Shown here piece after piece: positions 25,902 to 33,653 of a stretch of 64,000 nucleotides of DNA. The stretch covers positions 1 through 64,000 of the forward strand of contig JBJECE010000028.1 in the NCBI GenBank assembly GCA_051870755.1, read 5' to 3'. The position numbers were made by a program, and so were the translations under genes. The stretch's first letter is position 1; every line of letters starts with the position of its first letter. Under the pieces are notes generated by a model, which did no database searches, had not been told where the DNA came from, and was given only the letters and a program-made list of their open reading frames with translations. Origin of the DNA: W0P28-013 sp051870755 (GTDB taxonomy: Bacteria > Bacteroidota > Bacteroidia > Bacteroidales > Paludibacteraceae).

Positions 25902-27149
25902 ATGGAAAATGTTATTGTAGCAGCCGAAATCGGTAACGCCAAATTGGCCGTGATGGCTGCGCGTAAAACGACTGATGGTCAACTGCATGTGCTGGCCGTC
26001 GAAAAGGAATCGACACCGCCGGATAGTGTGCGCAATGGTGTCGTTTGCAAACCGACTGAAGTAGTGGCTGTGCTGAACAGCCTGCTCAAAAAGTTGGCAA
26101 ACCGCTTGGGAGCCTCTGTCCGCATCACCAAAATTTATGTCGCCCTGAATGCGCACACATTGCGCACCACGCTTATCTCTGTGTCGCATTCGGTGGCCGA
26201 CGGCGAGTCGCTGACGGACGATATGTTGGCCGATTGGGAGCAAGAGGCGCTGCGCCAAGTGCCGGCCGAAAAACAAGTGTTGGAGGTGTCGGCTGTAACG
26301 TATGTGTCGAATAACAACGTGGTGGCGCAACCGCACGATGTGGCCGGCGGACATTTGCTGGTTACATACGCTGTGGCTAATGCCGCTGCCGCGGTTGTCG
26401 ATAAACTGAAACAATGTGTGGCACAACTGCCTGAATGCGCTTTGGCCGATTGTCTGCTCGCTCCGAAAACGACGGCCGCGGTGCTGACTACGCCCGACGA
26501 CCGTCAAGGCTGTGCCGTGGTCGATTTTGGTGCAGGATGTACGTCGGTAACCGTGTTTGTGGATGGCGCACTGAAACACTTCGCTGTCATACCGCTTGGC
26601 GGACAGCATATTACGGCCGATTTGATGGCGCTGAATGATTTGTCGGCGCAGGAGGCCGAGTCGCTGAAAGGACTTTTTGGTAGCAAATACGCGGCCGAAA
26701 ATACGCAAAAAGAGCGGATTTCGATAGCAGATGCGCCTGATGGCACGAAACGGATGTTGCCGGTGGACGATTTCAAAAAAGCGTTTACTGCCCGTCTGAC
26801 CGAAATCATCAAGTATGTCATGGCGCAGATTGCTGTATGCGTTCCGCCCGAACAACTGTCGCATGGGTTGATTCTGACCGGCGGTTTGACCAATATGGCG
26901 AATTGTGCCGATATTGTGGCGGACATTGCCGGCGTGCCGGCTCGCATCGGATCGCATGCTGCCCGTTTAACGGCCGACAGTGTCAAAACGGCTGCGCGCA
27001 ATGAGTATGCACAACTTGTGGGTGTGCTGGCGCAGGGTAGTGGCGGCTGTGTCGGAACGGTATCGGAGCAAAAAGGAAAAACGGCAAAAAAGACTAAAAA
27101 GGGTTGGAGGGGCATTGTGGACAAAATGGAGAATCTGTTTAACGAATAA
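25902..27149 (+). CDS. ftsA: Cell division protein FtsA
   Basis: FtsA is the actin-like protein that tethers FtsZ filaments to the membrane. The 415 residues show the ATPase phosphate-binding segments (VAAEIGNAKLAVMAA near the start, AVVDFGAGCTSVTVF near 205, LILTGGLTNM near 325). The C-terminal end GWRGIVDKMENLFNE is an amphipathic membrane-targeting helix after a Lys-rich linker. It is placed as usual directly before ftsZ (23-base gap). Confidence 0.95.
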   Translation: MENVIVAAEIGNAKLAVMAARKTTDGQLHVLAVEKESTPPDSVRNGVVCKPTEVVAVLNSLLKKLANRLGASVRITKIYVALNAHTLRTTLISVSHSVADGESLTDDMLADWEQEALRQVPAEKQVLEVSAVTYVSNNNVVAQPHDVAGGHLLVTYAVANAAAAVVDKLKQCVAQLPECALADCLLAPKTTAAVLTTPDDRQGCAVVDFGAGCTSVTVFVDGALKHFAVIPLGGQHITADLMALNDLSAQEAESLKGLFGSKYAAENTQKERISIADAPDGTKRMLPVDDFKKAFTARLTEIIKYVMAQIAVCVPPEQLSHGLILTGGLTNMANCADIVADIAGVPARIGSHAARLTADSVKTAARNEYAQLVGVLAQGSGGCVGTVSEQKGKTAKKTKKGWRGIVDKMENLFNE

Positions 27150-27172
27150 ACAACATTAATAATTGGAATAAT

Positions 27173-28342
27173 ATGGGACTCGAGGAACATTTAGTCGATT
27201 TATCGGACACGCTGCGCGACAATAATTCGTCCATCATCAAAGTAATAGGCGTGGGCGGTGGCGGCGGCAATGCTGTGAATTATATGTACGATCAGGGCAT
27301 CGTTGACGTGTCGTTTGTGGTGTGCAATACCGACCAACAAGCATTAAATCATTCGCCTGTAAACCAGCGTATTATGCTCGGTGAAGAGGGCCTTGGCGCC
27401 GGCGGACGACCCGAAAACGCGCGCGCAGCCGTCGAACAATCGTTGTTGCGCATCGAACAAATGCTTAAATCAACGCCCACGAAAATGGTCTTTATCACGG
27501 CCGGCATGGGCGGAGGCACCGGTACCGGCGCTGCGCCCGTCATTGCCAAGGTGGCACATGACTTGGGCATTCTTACCGTGGGCATCGTTACTATTCCGTT
27601 TGCTTTCGAGGGCACGCAGAAAATCAATCAGGCATTGCGCGGTGTGCGCGAAATGAGCAACAATGTAGATGCTATTCTGGTGGTCAATAACGAAAAGTTG
27701 TGCAAAATCTATCCTGACCTTAACTTGCGCAACGCGTTCGACAAGGCCAACGAAGTGCTGACGATTGCAGCCAAGGGCATTGCCGAAATCATCACGGTGC
27801 CCGGTTATATGAATGTCGATTTTGCCGATGTCAATACCATCATGAAAGATAGCGGCGTGGCCATCATGAATACGGGCGTCGGCGAGGGCGAAAATCGGGT
27901 AACAAAGGCCATCGAGGACGCACTCAACTCGCCGTTGCTCGACAATACCGATGTGCGCGATTCGAAAAAAATATTGCTGAGCATCTGTTGCTCCGAAGAA
28001 ACCGGCATCCGCATGGAAGAAATTCGGCAAGTGAACGAATTTATGGAGCAAATGGGCGACGACATCGAGGTGATTTCGGGCGTAACATTCGACAATTCGT
28101 TGGGCGAAAAAGTACGCATTACGATTATTGCCACAGGCTTCTCGTGCGACGCACTGCCGAAACCGACAAAAAACAAAGGCGGCGCAGCCGATAAATCGGC
28201 CGGCGATGAGGAGATAAACCGCTCGAGAGATAAATATTACGGCAACATGAATGTCCGGAAACATCACTATACACTCGACCAATTGGATGACGAAGAAAAA
28301 TTAGCCGAAATACAAAATGAACCTGCTTATAAACGTATGTAA
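27173..28342 (+). CDS. ftsZ: Cell division GTPase FtsZ
   Basis: FtsZ is the tubulin-like GTPase that forms the division ring. In 389 residues the signatures VIGVGGGGGNAVNYM (about 23-37) and the tubulin motif GMGGGTGTGAAPVIA (about 110-124) are present. The last part is a charged linker and the short tail DEEKLAEIQNEPAYKRM, where FtsA and others would bind. It ends the division cluster; yeast-like extra domains are absent and the length is normal for the phylum. Confidence 0.98.
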   Translation: MGLEEHLVDLSDTLRDNNSSIIKVIGVGGGGGNAVNYMYDQGIVDVSFVVCNTDQQALNHSPVNQRIMLGEEGLGAGGRPENARAAVEQSLLRIEQMLKSTPTKMVFITAGMGGGTGTGAAPVIAKVAHDLGILTVGIVTIPFAFEGTQKINQALRGVREMSNNVDAILVVNNEKLCKIYPDLNLRNAFDKANEVLTIAAKGIAEIITVPGYMNVDFADVNTIMKDSGVAIMNTGVGEGENRVTKAIEDALNSPLLDNTDVRDSKKILLSICCSEETGIRMEEIRQVNEFMEQMGDDIEVISGVTFDNSLGEKVRITIIATGFSCDALPKPTKNKGGAADKSAGDEEINRSRDKYYGNMNVRKHHYTLDQLDDEEKLAEIQNEPAYKRM

Positions 28343-28367
28343 ATCAATTTATTAAATAAACTGAACC

Positions 28368-28820
28368 ATGAATTTGTTTGATCAAATCAGCGAGGACATC
28401 AAAAAGGCGATGTTGGCTCGCAATCACGCCGAACTTGAGGCTTTGCGTGGCGTGAAAAAAGAATTTCTCGAAGCCAAGACGGCCAAAGGCGGCAATGGCG
28501 AACTGTCCGACGAGGCGGCGGTGCGCATTCTGCAAAAAATGTCCAAACAGGGCAAGGAGGCGGCGGCGCTGTTTCGCGAACAGAACCGCAACGACTTGGC
28601 CGAAGAATATTTGGCGCAAGTGGCTGTGTACGAGCGCTATCTGCCGGCGCAAATGAGCGCTGACGAGTTAGAAACAGTGCTCCGCGAAATCATTGCGCAG
28701 GTCGGGGCAACCTCGCCGCAAGAGATGGGCAAGGTGATGGGCGTGGCAACTAAACAGTTGGCCGGCAAAGCCGACGGACGCGCCATCTCCGAAACCGTGA
28801 AACGCCTGCTGACTGCCTAA
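28368..28820 (+). CDS. YqeY/GatB-like domain protein
   Basis: This 150-residue helical protein belongs to the YqeY family, whose fold matches the tRNA-binding tail of GatB. The family segments MKKAML-like DIKKAMLARNHAELEALRGVK, VAVYERYLPAQMS and MGKVMGVATKQLAGKADGRAIS are visible. It follows ftsZ by 25 bases in the same direction and may share its transcript. Its precise role is not known. A strong hairpin follows the stop codon. Confidence 0.85.
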   Translation: MNLFDQISEDIKKAMLARNHAELEALRGVKKEFLEAKTAKGGNGELSDEAAVRILQKMSKQGKEAAALFREQNRNDLAEEYLAQVAVYERYLPAQMSADELETVLREIIAQVGATSPQEMGKVMGVATKQLAGKADGRAISETVKRLLTA

Positions 28821-28845
28821 ACACACGGCTCGACTACAAAACAGA

Positions 28846-28876
28846 AACGCCCGCTCTCGATTCGAGGGCGGGCGTT
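28846..28876. terminator. Hairpin between the convergent yqeY and hsp20 genes
   Basis: AACGCCCGC, then CTCGA/TCGAG, then GGCGGGCGTT form a long GC-rich stem between two convergent genes. There is no good T run, so its role as terminator is likely but not certain. Confidence 0.6.
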
Positions 28877-28893
28877 CGACTTATGATGCCGCG

Positions 28894-29319
28894 TTATGCG
28901 ATTTCGATCATGCGTTGCGCTTTTTTAATCTCTTTTTCCGAAAGTTTCGGCAAAATGATTTCCAAAACGCCGTTTTCCATCGTGGCGGCAATCTTCTCTT
29001 TGTCCACGTCGTCGGGCAGAATCATCGTCTGCTCAAATTTCGAATAGGCAAATTCGCGACGCAGATACAGAACATCTTTCTCGTCTTTGTGCTCTTCGTG
29101 CTTTTCGAGCGAAATGACGAGGTTGTTGTCTTCGTCGATGCGTACGCTGAAGTCTTTCTTCGTCATGCCGGGCGCAGCTACTTCTACGGCGTAGGCGTCT
29201 TTGTTCTCTTTGACATTGATGGCCGGCGCAGTCGAGTTGGCGCGTACCATAAAGTCGTTGTCAAACAAGTCGTTAAAAACCGACGGCAACCAATTTTGAT
29301 TTCTTCTTACAAGTGTCAT
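28894..29319 (-). CDS. Small heat shock protein Hsp20
   Basis: This is a 141-residue alpha-crystallin-type chaperone that holds unfolding proteins. The core domain runs from about APAINVKENKDAYAVEVAAPGMTKKDF to the conserved A-x-x-x-N-G-V-L motif (ATMENGVLEIILPK). The ATG at 29319 is chosen because GGAGG (29332-29328) lies eight bases upstream, a true Shine-Dalgarno sequence that is unusual in this window. The gene stands alone behind a consensus sigma-54 promoter with two upstream direct repeats, so it is probably controlled by an enhancer-binding protein rather than the housekeeping sigma factor. Confidence 0.95.
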   Translation of the reverse strand: MTLVRRNQNWLPSVFNDLFDNDFMVRANSTAPAINVKENKDAYAVEVAAPGMTKKDFSVRIDEDNNLVISLEKHEEHKDEKDVLYLRREFAYSKFEQTMILPDDVDKEKIAATMENGVLEIILPKLSEKEIKKAQRMIEIA

Positions 29320-29397
29320 AACTATATCCTCCAATTAAATTGTTAAACGATTTTTCTGATTGGTGGCGTTCTTTGCGAACGTCTTCGCTTATACACT

Positions 29398-29414
29398 TGC
29401 AATTTGCGTGCCAA
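29398..29414 (-). promoter_or_regulatory. Sigma-54 promoter of hsp20
   Basis: The minus strand reads TTGGCACGCAAATTGCA: GG at 29412-29411 and GC at 29400-29399 are 12 bases apart, and the site matches the RpoN consensus YTGGCACG-N4-TTGCW at every defined position. The start should be near 29387, about 70 bases before the ATG. No housekeeping TAnnTTTG element is equally well placed. Confidence 0.85.
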
Positions 29415-29441
29415 CCTATTTTTCGGCTGTTTTTGTATTGG

Positions 29442-29488
29442 TTATGTCAAATTGTCTTATGTTCTGTCTTGATTTATGTCAAATTGTC
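29442..29488 (-). promoter_or_regulatory. Two 15-bp direct repeats upstream of the sigma-54 promoter
   Basis: TTATGTCAAATTGTC (plus-strand reading) occurs at 29442-29456 and 29474-29488. The copies are 32 bp apart, about three helical turns, and centred about 62 and 94 bp upstream of the predicted start. This is the expected place for an activator of the NtrC class. Confidence 0.7.
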
Positions 29489-29492
29489 AGGT

Positions 29493-30266
29493 TTATTCGA
29501 TATTTTTGCGTACTCGTGCCAGAAATTGTTGCATTTGTGCGGTGTCTTTGTGGGCTACGATGTCGCGCAACGTGCTCATTTGTGCTTGAATGGCGTCGAT
29601 TTGGGCGGCGGTGTGCGGGTTGAACAGAATTTCGGACAGCAGATAATCGTCTTCGGACAACAGCCCGTGTGCTACGGCCAAATGTTTTTTGAACGTGGTG
29701 CCCGGCGCGTCTTGGTGTTTCATTACGGCCGCGAACACCAACGACGACACAAACGGTATCGACAGCGAATAGGCGATGGTTTCGTCGTGCTCGTCGAAGG
29801 TGTATTCAAAAATGTTGAGTTGCAGCGAGGCGTACAAATCGTGAAAAAATGCTTTGCCTTCGGGGTCGCTTTCGGCGATGATGATGGCGTTTTGCGTGCT
29901 GAGGTTGTCGAGGTTGGCAAAGGTCGGGCCGAACATCGGGTGTGTCGAAACGTAGCGGTACCCGATGGTGGCGTAGTAGGTTTGCAGGCCTGTTTTTACC
30001 GATGCTATGTCCGATAGGATGCACGTCGCGGGCAGGTAGGGCAGTACGCTGTCGAAGGCTTCAATCGTGTATTTGAGCGTTACGGCGTTGATGCATAGTT
30101 CCGGCTCAAAGGCGCGAATTTCCTCTAAACGTGTAAAACGTTGCGTGTTGAAGACGAACCGTAGACGATTGATGTTGGTGTCGTAGAGCGCCACTTCGTG
30201 CTTGGTGCAGAGGCAGTCGGTGAGGAATGTGCCCATTTTGCCGGCACCGAGAATGAGTATTTTCAT
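29493..30266 (-). CDS. tyrA: Prephenate dehydrogenase
   Basis: It converts prephenate to 4-hydroxyphenylpyruvate in tyrosine synthesis, using NAD(P). The Rossmann loop ILGAGKMGTFL is at residues 4-14, and the substrate-site segment STHPMFGPTF follows near 107. The 257 residues cover only the dehydrogenase core; no ACT or chorismate mutase domain is fused. It is the last gene of the Phe/Tyr operon, 18 bases after the DAHP synthase gene. Confidence 0.9.
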   Translation of the reverse strand: MKILILGAGKMGTFLTDCLCTKHEVALYDTNINRLRFVFNTQRFTRLEEIRAFEPELCINAVTLKYTIEAFDSVLPYLPATCILSDIASVKTGLQTYYATIGYRYVSTHPMFGPTFANLDNLSTQNAIIIAESDPEGKAFFHDLYASLQLNIFEYTFDEHDETIAYSLSIPFVSSLVFAAVMKHQDAPGTTFKKHLAVAHGLLSEDDYLLSEILFNPHTAAQIDAIQAQMSTLRDIVAHKDTAQMQQFLARVRKNIE

Positions 30267-30284
30267 AAAACTATTCTGTGTTTG

Positions 30285-31346
30285 TTATCTGTTCATCAAT
30301 TCTACCTGTACACGGACGGATTCTTCGTGTATAGCCTCCAAAATGGTGCGCATAAATTCGCGGCTCATGCCGAGTTTCTCGCCGTTGACGATGCGTTTTT
30401 CGAGAATTTCGCTGTAGCGTCCCGTTTGCAGTACGGCGATGCCGTGCTCTTTTTTGTAGGTGCCGATTTCGGTCGAGATGCGCATACGTTTGGCCAATAG
30501 TTCCAATAGTTCGTTGTCGATGGTGTCTATCTCGCGGCGCAGATCAACCAAGTCTTCAGTGGTTTGTTTCATTTCGCGCAGCACAAGTTTGCGCAGAATG
30601 ACGTCCAGCACATCGGGCGATAGTTGTTGGTCTTTGTCGCTCCACGCGCTATCGGGGGTGCAGTGGCTTTCGATGAGCAGACCGTCGAATTGCAAATCCA
30701 TGGCTTGTTGCGACAAGGGCGCTATGAGTTCGCGTTTGCCGCCGATGTGGCTGGGGTCGCAGAATAGCGGCAGGTCGGGCAGACGGCGATGCAGTTCGAT
30801 GGGAATGTGCCATTGCGGTTGGTTGCGATACACTTTTTTGTCGTACGAACTGAACCCGCGATGCACGGCGGCCAATTGGTGCAAGCCGGCGTTGTAGATG
30901 CGTTCGATGGCGCCAATCCACAATTCGATGTCGGGATTGACGGGATTTTTGATCAGTATCGGTAGATCAACGCCGCGCAGCGCATCGGCTATCTCTTGCA
31001 CGGCGAATGGGTTGGCAGTGGTGCGCGCGCCTATCCATAGCACATCGATGCCGTATTTCAGGGCTTCGTAAACGTGTTTGGCGGTCGCCACTTCAGTAGC
31101 TACATACATGCCGGTTTCGTTTTTCACGCGGCGCAACCATTGCAGTCCTTCTACGCCGATACCTTCGAATCCGCCGGGCTTGGTACGGGGTTTCCAAATG
31201 CCGGCTCTGAAAATTTTGATGCCGTTTTGTGCTAATTGGCGAGCGGTGGTCAGGGTTTGTTCTTCGGTTTCGGCACTGCACGGACCGGCAATGACGATGG
31301 GGCGTTGTGTGCCTAAATTGGGGAGTTGAAATGCTTGAAAGTCCAT
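30285..31346 (-). CDS. Bifunctional DAHP synthase / chorismate mutase
   Basis: The N-terminal domain (residues about 1-255) is a type I-beta 3-deoxy-7-phosphoheptulonate synthase, with VIAGPCSAE, WKPRTKPGGFEG, ATEVATAKH and DPSHIGGKRE. The C-terminal 90 residues form an AroQ-type chorismate mutase (LVDLRREIDTIDNELLELLAKRM). One chain thus makes the first step of the shikimate pathway and the branch to prephenate, next to the genes that use prephenate. The domain order (synthase first) is usual in Bacteroidetes. No extra feedback domain is seen. Confidence 0.95.
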   Translation of the reverse strand: MDFQAFQLPNLGTQRPIVIAGPCSAETEEQTLTTARQLAQNGIKIFRAGIWKPRTKPGGFEGIGVEGLQWLRRVKNETGMYVATEVATAKHVYEALKYGIDVLWIGARTTANPFAVQEIADALRGVDLPILIKNPVNPDIELWIGAIERIYNAGLHQLAAVHRGFSSYDKKVYRNQPQWHIPIELHRRLPDLPLFCDPSHIGGKRELIAPLSQQAMDLQFDGLLIESHCTPDSAWSDKDQQLSPDVLDVILRKLVLREMKQTTEDLVDLRREIDTIDNELLELLAKRMRISTEIGTYKKEHGIAVLQTGRYSEILEKRIVNGEKLGMSREFMRTILEAIHEESVRVQVELMNR

Positions 31347-31356
31347 ATTGATATTT

Positions 31357-32529
31357 TCAATCGTTGTAAATTTTCAGTTGTTGAATACGTGCGAGTGCTG
31401 TGGTCAGCATCGTTTCGTTGCAGCAGAGCGACAAGCGAATGTAGCGCGCGCCGTTGCTGCCGAAGATGAATCCCGGCGTAACGAATACATGGGCTTGGTG
31501 CAGCAGTTGGTCGGCTAATTGCTCGGTATCGGGGACCGTATCGGGTACTTTGCCCCACAGAAACATGCCGACTTGCGTGCGGTCGTAGGCGCATCTGAGC
31601 GTGTCGAGTATCTGCTCGGCAATGTGTCGCCGCTTCCGATAGAGGTCGATATTCATGTTTTGATGCCATGCCTCATCGTTATGCAGGGCGGTAGCGGCTG
31701 CCAATTGCAGTGGACGGAACATGCCGCTGTCGATGTTGCTTTTCACTTTCAGTATCCATTGAATGAAGGTGCTGTTGGAGGCGACCATGCCGATGCGCCA
31801 GCCCGGCATATTGTGGCTTTTGCTCATCGAATTGAGTTCGATGCAGTGGTCTTTGGCATTGGCTATTTGCAAGATACTCAATGGCTTATCGTTAAGAATC
31901 AGGCTGTATGGATTGTCGTTCACGATGATGATATTGTGCCGTTTGCCAAACTCGACCAATTTTTGGTATAACTCAATCGTGGCATTGGCGCCGGTGGGCA
32001 TGTGCGGATAGTTGGTCCACATCAGTTTGACGCGGCTTAAATCCATCTGTTCCAACGCATCGAAATCGGGTTGCCAGCCGTTGTCGGCCGATAAATCGTA
32101 GGGAATGGGCTCGGCACCGAGCAGTCGGCTCAACGAAGTGTATGTGGGGTAGCCGGGATTTGGTACCAACACTTGTTCGCCCACATTGACAAATGCCAAC
32201 GTGATGTGCAAAATGCCCTCTTTCGACCCGATGAGCGGTTGAATTTCGTTCGCGGGGTTCAACTGCACGCTGTATTGTCGGGCATAAAAATCGGCAAAGG
32301 CTTGGCGCAATTCGGGAATGCCTGTGTAGGGTTGGTAGCCGTGTACGTCGGGTTGTTGTGCCGATTGGCAGAGGGTTTCGATGGTGGCGGCCGATGGCGG
32401 CATGTCGGGGCTGCCGATGCCTAACGATATGACATCGATGCCTTGAGCGCGCATGGCGGCTACCTCTTTCAGTTTGCGCGAAAAGTAATACTCTTCGACG
32501 GCTTCGACGCGTGTTGCACAATGATACAT
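31357..32529 (-). CDS. PLP-dependent aminotransferase of the Phe/Tyr operon
   Basis: This 390-residue class I/II aminotransferase has IGSPDMPPS near the N-terminus, NYPHMPTG in the cofactor pocket, and the PLP Lys in SMSKSHNMPGWRIGM near residue 235. Its place between pheA and the DAHP synthase/mutase gene suggests that it transaminates phenylpyruvate and 4-hydroxyphenylpyruvate. The sequence alone does not exclude other acceptors such as those of LL-diaminopimelate or aspartate aminotransferases. Gaps to its neighbours are 10-12 bases. Confidence 0.88.
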   Translation of the reverse strand: MYHCATRVEAVEEYYFSRKLKEVAAMRAQGIDVISLGIGSPDMPPSAATIETLCQSAQQPDVHGYQPYTGIPELRQAFADFYARQYSVQLNPANEIQPLIGSKEGILHITLAFVNVGEQVLVPNPGYPTYTSLSRLLGAEPIPYDLSADNGWQPDFDALEQMDLSRVKLMWTNYPHMPTGANATIELYQKLVEFGKRHNIIIVNDNPYSLILNDKPLSILQIANAKDHCIELNSMSKSHNMPGWRIGMVASNSTFIQWILKVKSNIDSGMFRPLQLAAATALHNDEAWHQNMNIDLYRKRRHIAEQILDTLRCAYDRTQVGMFLWGKVPDTVPDTEQLADQLLHQAHVFVTPGFIFGSNGARYIRLSLCCNETMLTTALARIQQLKIYND

Positions 32530-32541
32530 GGTTGCTGTGGT

Positions 32542-33384
32542 TTAGATGGTTTGTTCGCCTTCGGCATATTCGCCGAGAATTTTGATGTCGCTCACCAACG
32601 GCCTGATGGCGTCGATGGCTTGTGTATAGCGTGTGTAGTTGTGGAATTTCAGGTCGATGTAGAACTGATATTCCCATTCGTGTCCGATGATGGGTAGCGA
32701 TTGAATTTTGGTCAGATTGATGTTGTAGAACGACAGAATGGTCAGCACTTTCGACAAACTGCCTTCTTCGTGCGGCAGGGCAAACACAATGGATGATTTG
32801 TTGCACTGCGCGTGTGCTTTGGCGGCTGCGGGATTGTCCTTGTGCGCAATCATCAGAAATCGCGTGAAATTGTGTTTGTTCGTTTCGATGCCTTCGGCCA
32901 AGATTTGCAGCCCGAATTGGCGTGCCGAATCGGCATAGCAGATGCCGGCGATGCCGCGTTGTTGCTGTTGGGCTATCTCGTAGGCGCTTTTGGCCGTGTC
33001 GTCGGTTTCGATGAGTTTGATGTGCGGATACTTGGCGAGAAATTCGGCGCATTGCAGCAGTGCCATATAGTGCGAGTGTACTTCGGCTATGTCGTCGATG
33101 GATTGTCCGGGCAGTGCTACCAAACTTTGTTTGATGCGCAGTTTGTGTTCGCCGATAATCCATAAGTCGCTGTCTTTCAGCAAATGATGATTCTGCAACA
33201 AACTGCCGGCAATGGTATTTTCGATGGCGATGGCGCCGAATCCGTGTGGGTGTGCGCGCACCCAATCGACGCTCTCTTTAAACGTGTCGCAGGGAATGGT
33301 GGTGGCGTCGTGGCCGAAATAGAGATGTGCGGCTATGTCGTGGAACGAGCCGTAAGAACCTTGTATGGCGATTTCGGTTTTCAT
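32542..33384 (-). CDS. pheA: Prephenate dehydratase
   Basis: It converts prephenate to phenylpyruvate. The catalytic domain (about 1-180) has IQGSYGSFHDIAA, AIENTIAGS and the key TRF motif in NFTRFLMI. An ACT domain follows (SSIVFALPHEEGSLSKVL onward). In many PheA proteins the ACT domain carries ESRP for phenylalanine binding; here the segment is IQSLP, so feedback may differ. It is the first gene of the operon, 15 bases after an attenuator terminator, which makes it the direct target of leader control. Confidence 0.95.
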   Translation of the reverse strand: MKTEIAIQGSYGSFHDIAAHLYFGHDATTIPCDTFKESVDWVRAHPHGFGAIAIENTIAGSLLQNHHLLKDSDLWIIGEHKLRIKQSLVALPGQSIDDIAEVHSHYMALLQCAEFLAKYPHIKLIETDDTAKSAYEIAQQQQRGIAGICYADSARQFGLQILAEGIETNKHNFTRFLMIAHKDNPAAAKAHAQCNKSSIVFALPHEEGSLSKVLTILSFYNINLTKIQSLPIIGHEWEYQFYIDLKFHNYTRYTQAIDAIRPLVSDIKILGEYAEGEQTI

Positions 33385-33398
33385 GTCGTGTGTTTGGC

Positions 33399-33432
33399 AA
33401 AAATAAAACCCTGCCCATCAAAATTGAGCAGG
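33399..33432 (-). terminator. Attenuator terminator before pheA
   Basis: On the minus strand CCTGCTCA (33432-33425), a 7-base loop and TGGGCAGG (33417-33410) pair over 8 bp (one G-U), followed by GTTTTATTTTT. It ends 15 bases before the pheA ATG, so it must be read through for expression. Its 5' arm can instead pair with the segment at 33487-33481. Confidence 0.85.
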
Positions 33433-33480
33433 ATTTTGTGCTTTTTTGTTTAGGTCGCTTTCGTATTTTTGCGCGTCAAT

Positions 33481-33487
33481 TCCTGCT
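33481..33487 (-). promoter_or_regulatory. Antiterminator segment of the Phe/Tyr attenuator
   Basis: AGCAGGA (minus strand), just after the leader peptide stop codon, is complementary to TCCTGCT at 33433-33427, the 5' arm of the terminator. A ribosome at the stop codon would cover it and allow termination; a ribosome stalled on Phe/Tyr codons would leave it free. Confidence 0.7.
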
Positions 33488-33488
33488 T

Positions 33489-33542
33489 CTACTGTCGGTA
33501 GTAAAAGTAAAAAAAGAAACTGCTAAAATACAAAGACGGCAT
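33489..33542 (-). CDS. Phe/Tyr leader peptide controlling the pheA operon
   Basis: This short frame encodes MPSLYFSSFFFYFYYRQ: five Phe and four Tyr among 17 residues, nine of the eleven in the core segment YFSSFFFYFYY. An in-frame ATG two codons upstream (33548) would add Met-Asn. A promoter lies just upstream, and an antiterminator segment and a terminator follow in the order needed for ribosome-mediated attenuation. The operon makes both Phe and Tyr, matching the codons used. No homologue search was done; the call rests on composition and layout. Confidence 0.85.
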   Translation of the reverse strand: MPSLYFSSFFFYFYYRQ

Positions 33543-33569
33543 ATTCATTTGTTGTGTTGTTTTGGTGTG

Positions 33570-33601
33570 CAAAAATAGATATTTTTTGCGAATTGTCCAA
33601 A
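33570..33601 (-). promoter_or_regulatory. Promoter of the Phe/Tyr operon
   Basis: On the minus strand TTTG (33601-33598), 20 bases and TATTTTTG (33577-33570) fit the Bacteroidetes consensus. The start near 33566 gives a leader of about 180 nt before pheA. Confidence 0.75.
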
Positions 33602-33653
33602 TTATTTTTCAATAACCTGCTGTTTTTGTATAAAAATGTTGCTGCCGACCGCG

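Noticed and set aside
25002..26957. 651-codon minus-strand open frame opposite murC, ftsQ and ftsA
   Set aside because: It is a shadow of three certain genes, rich in His, Arg and Gln as expected for antisense frames in this base composition, with no recognisable domain.
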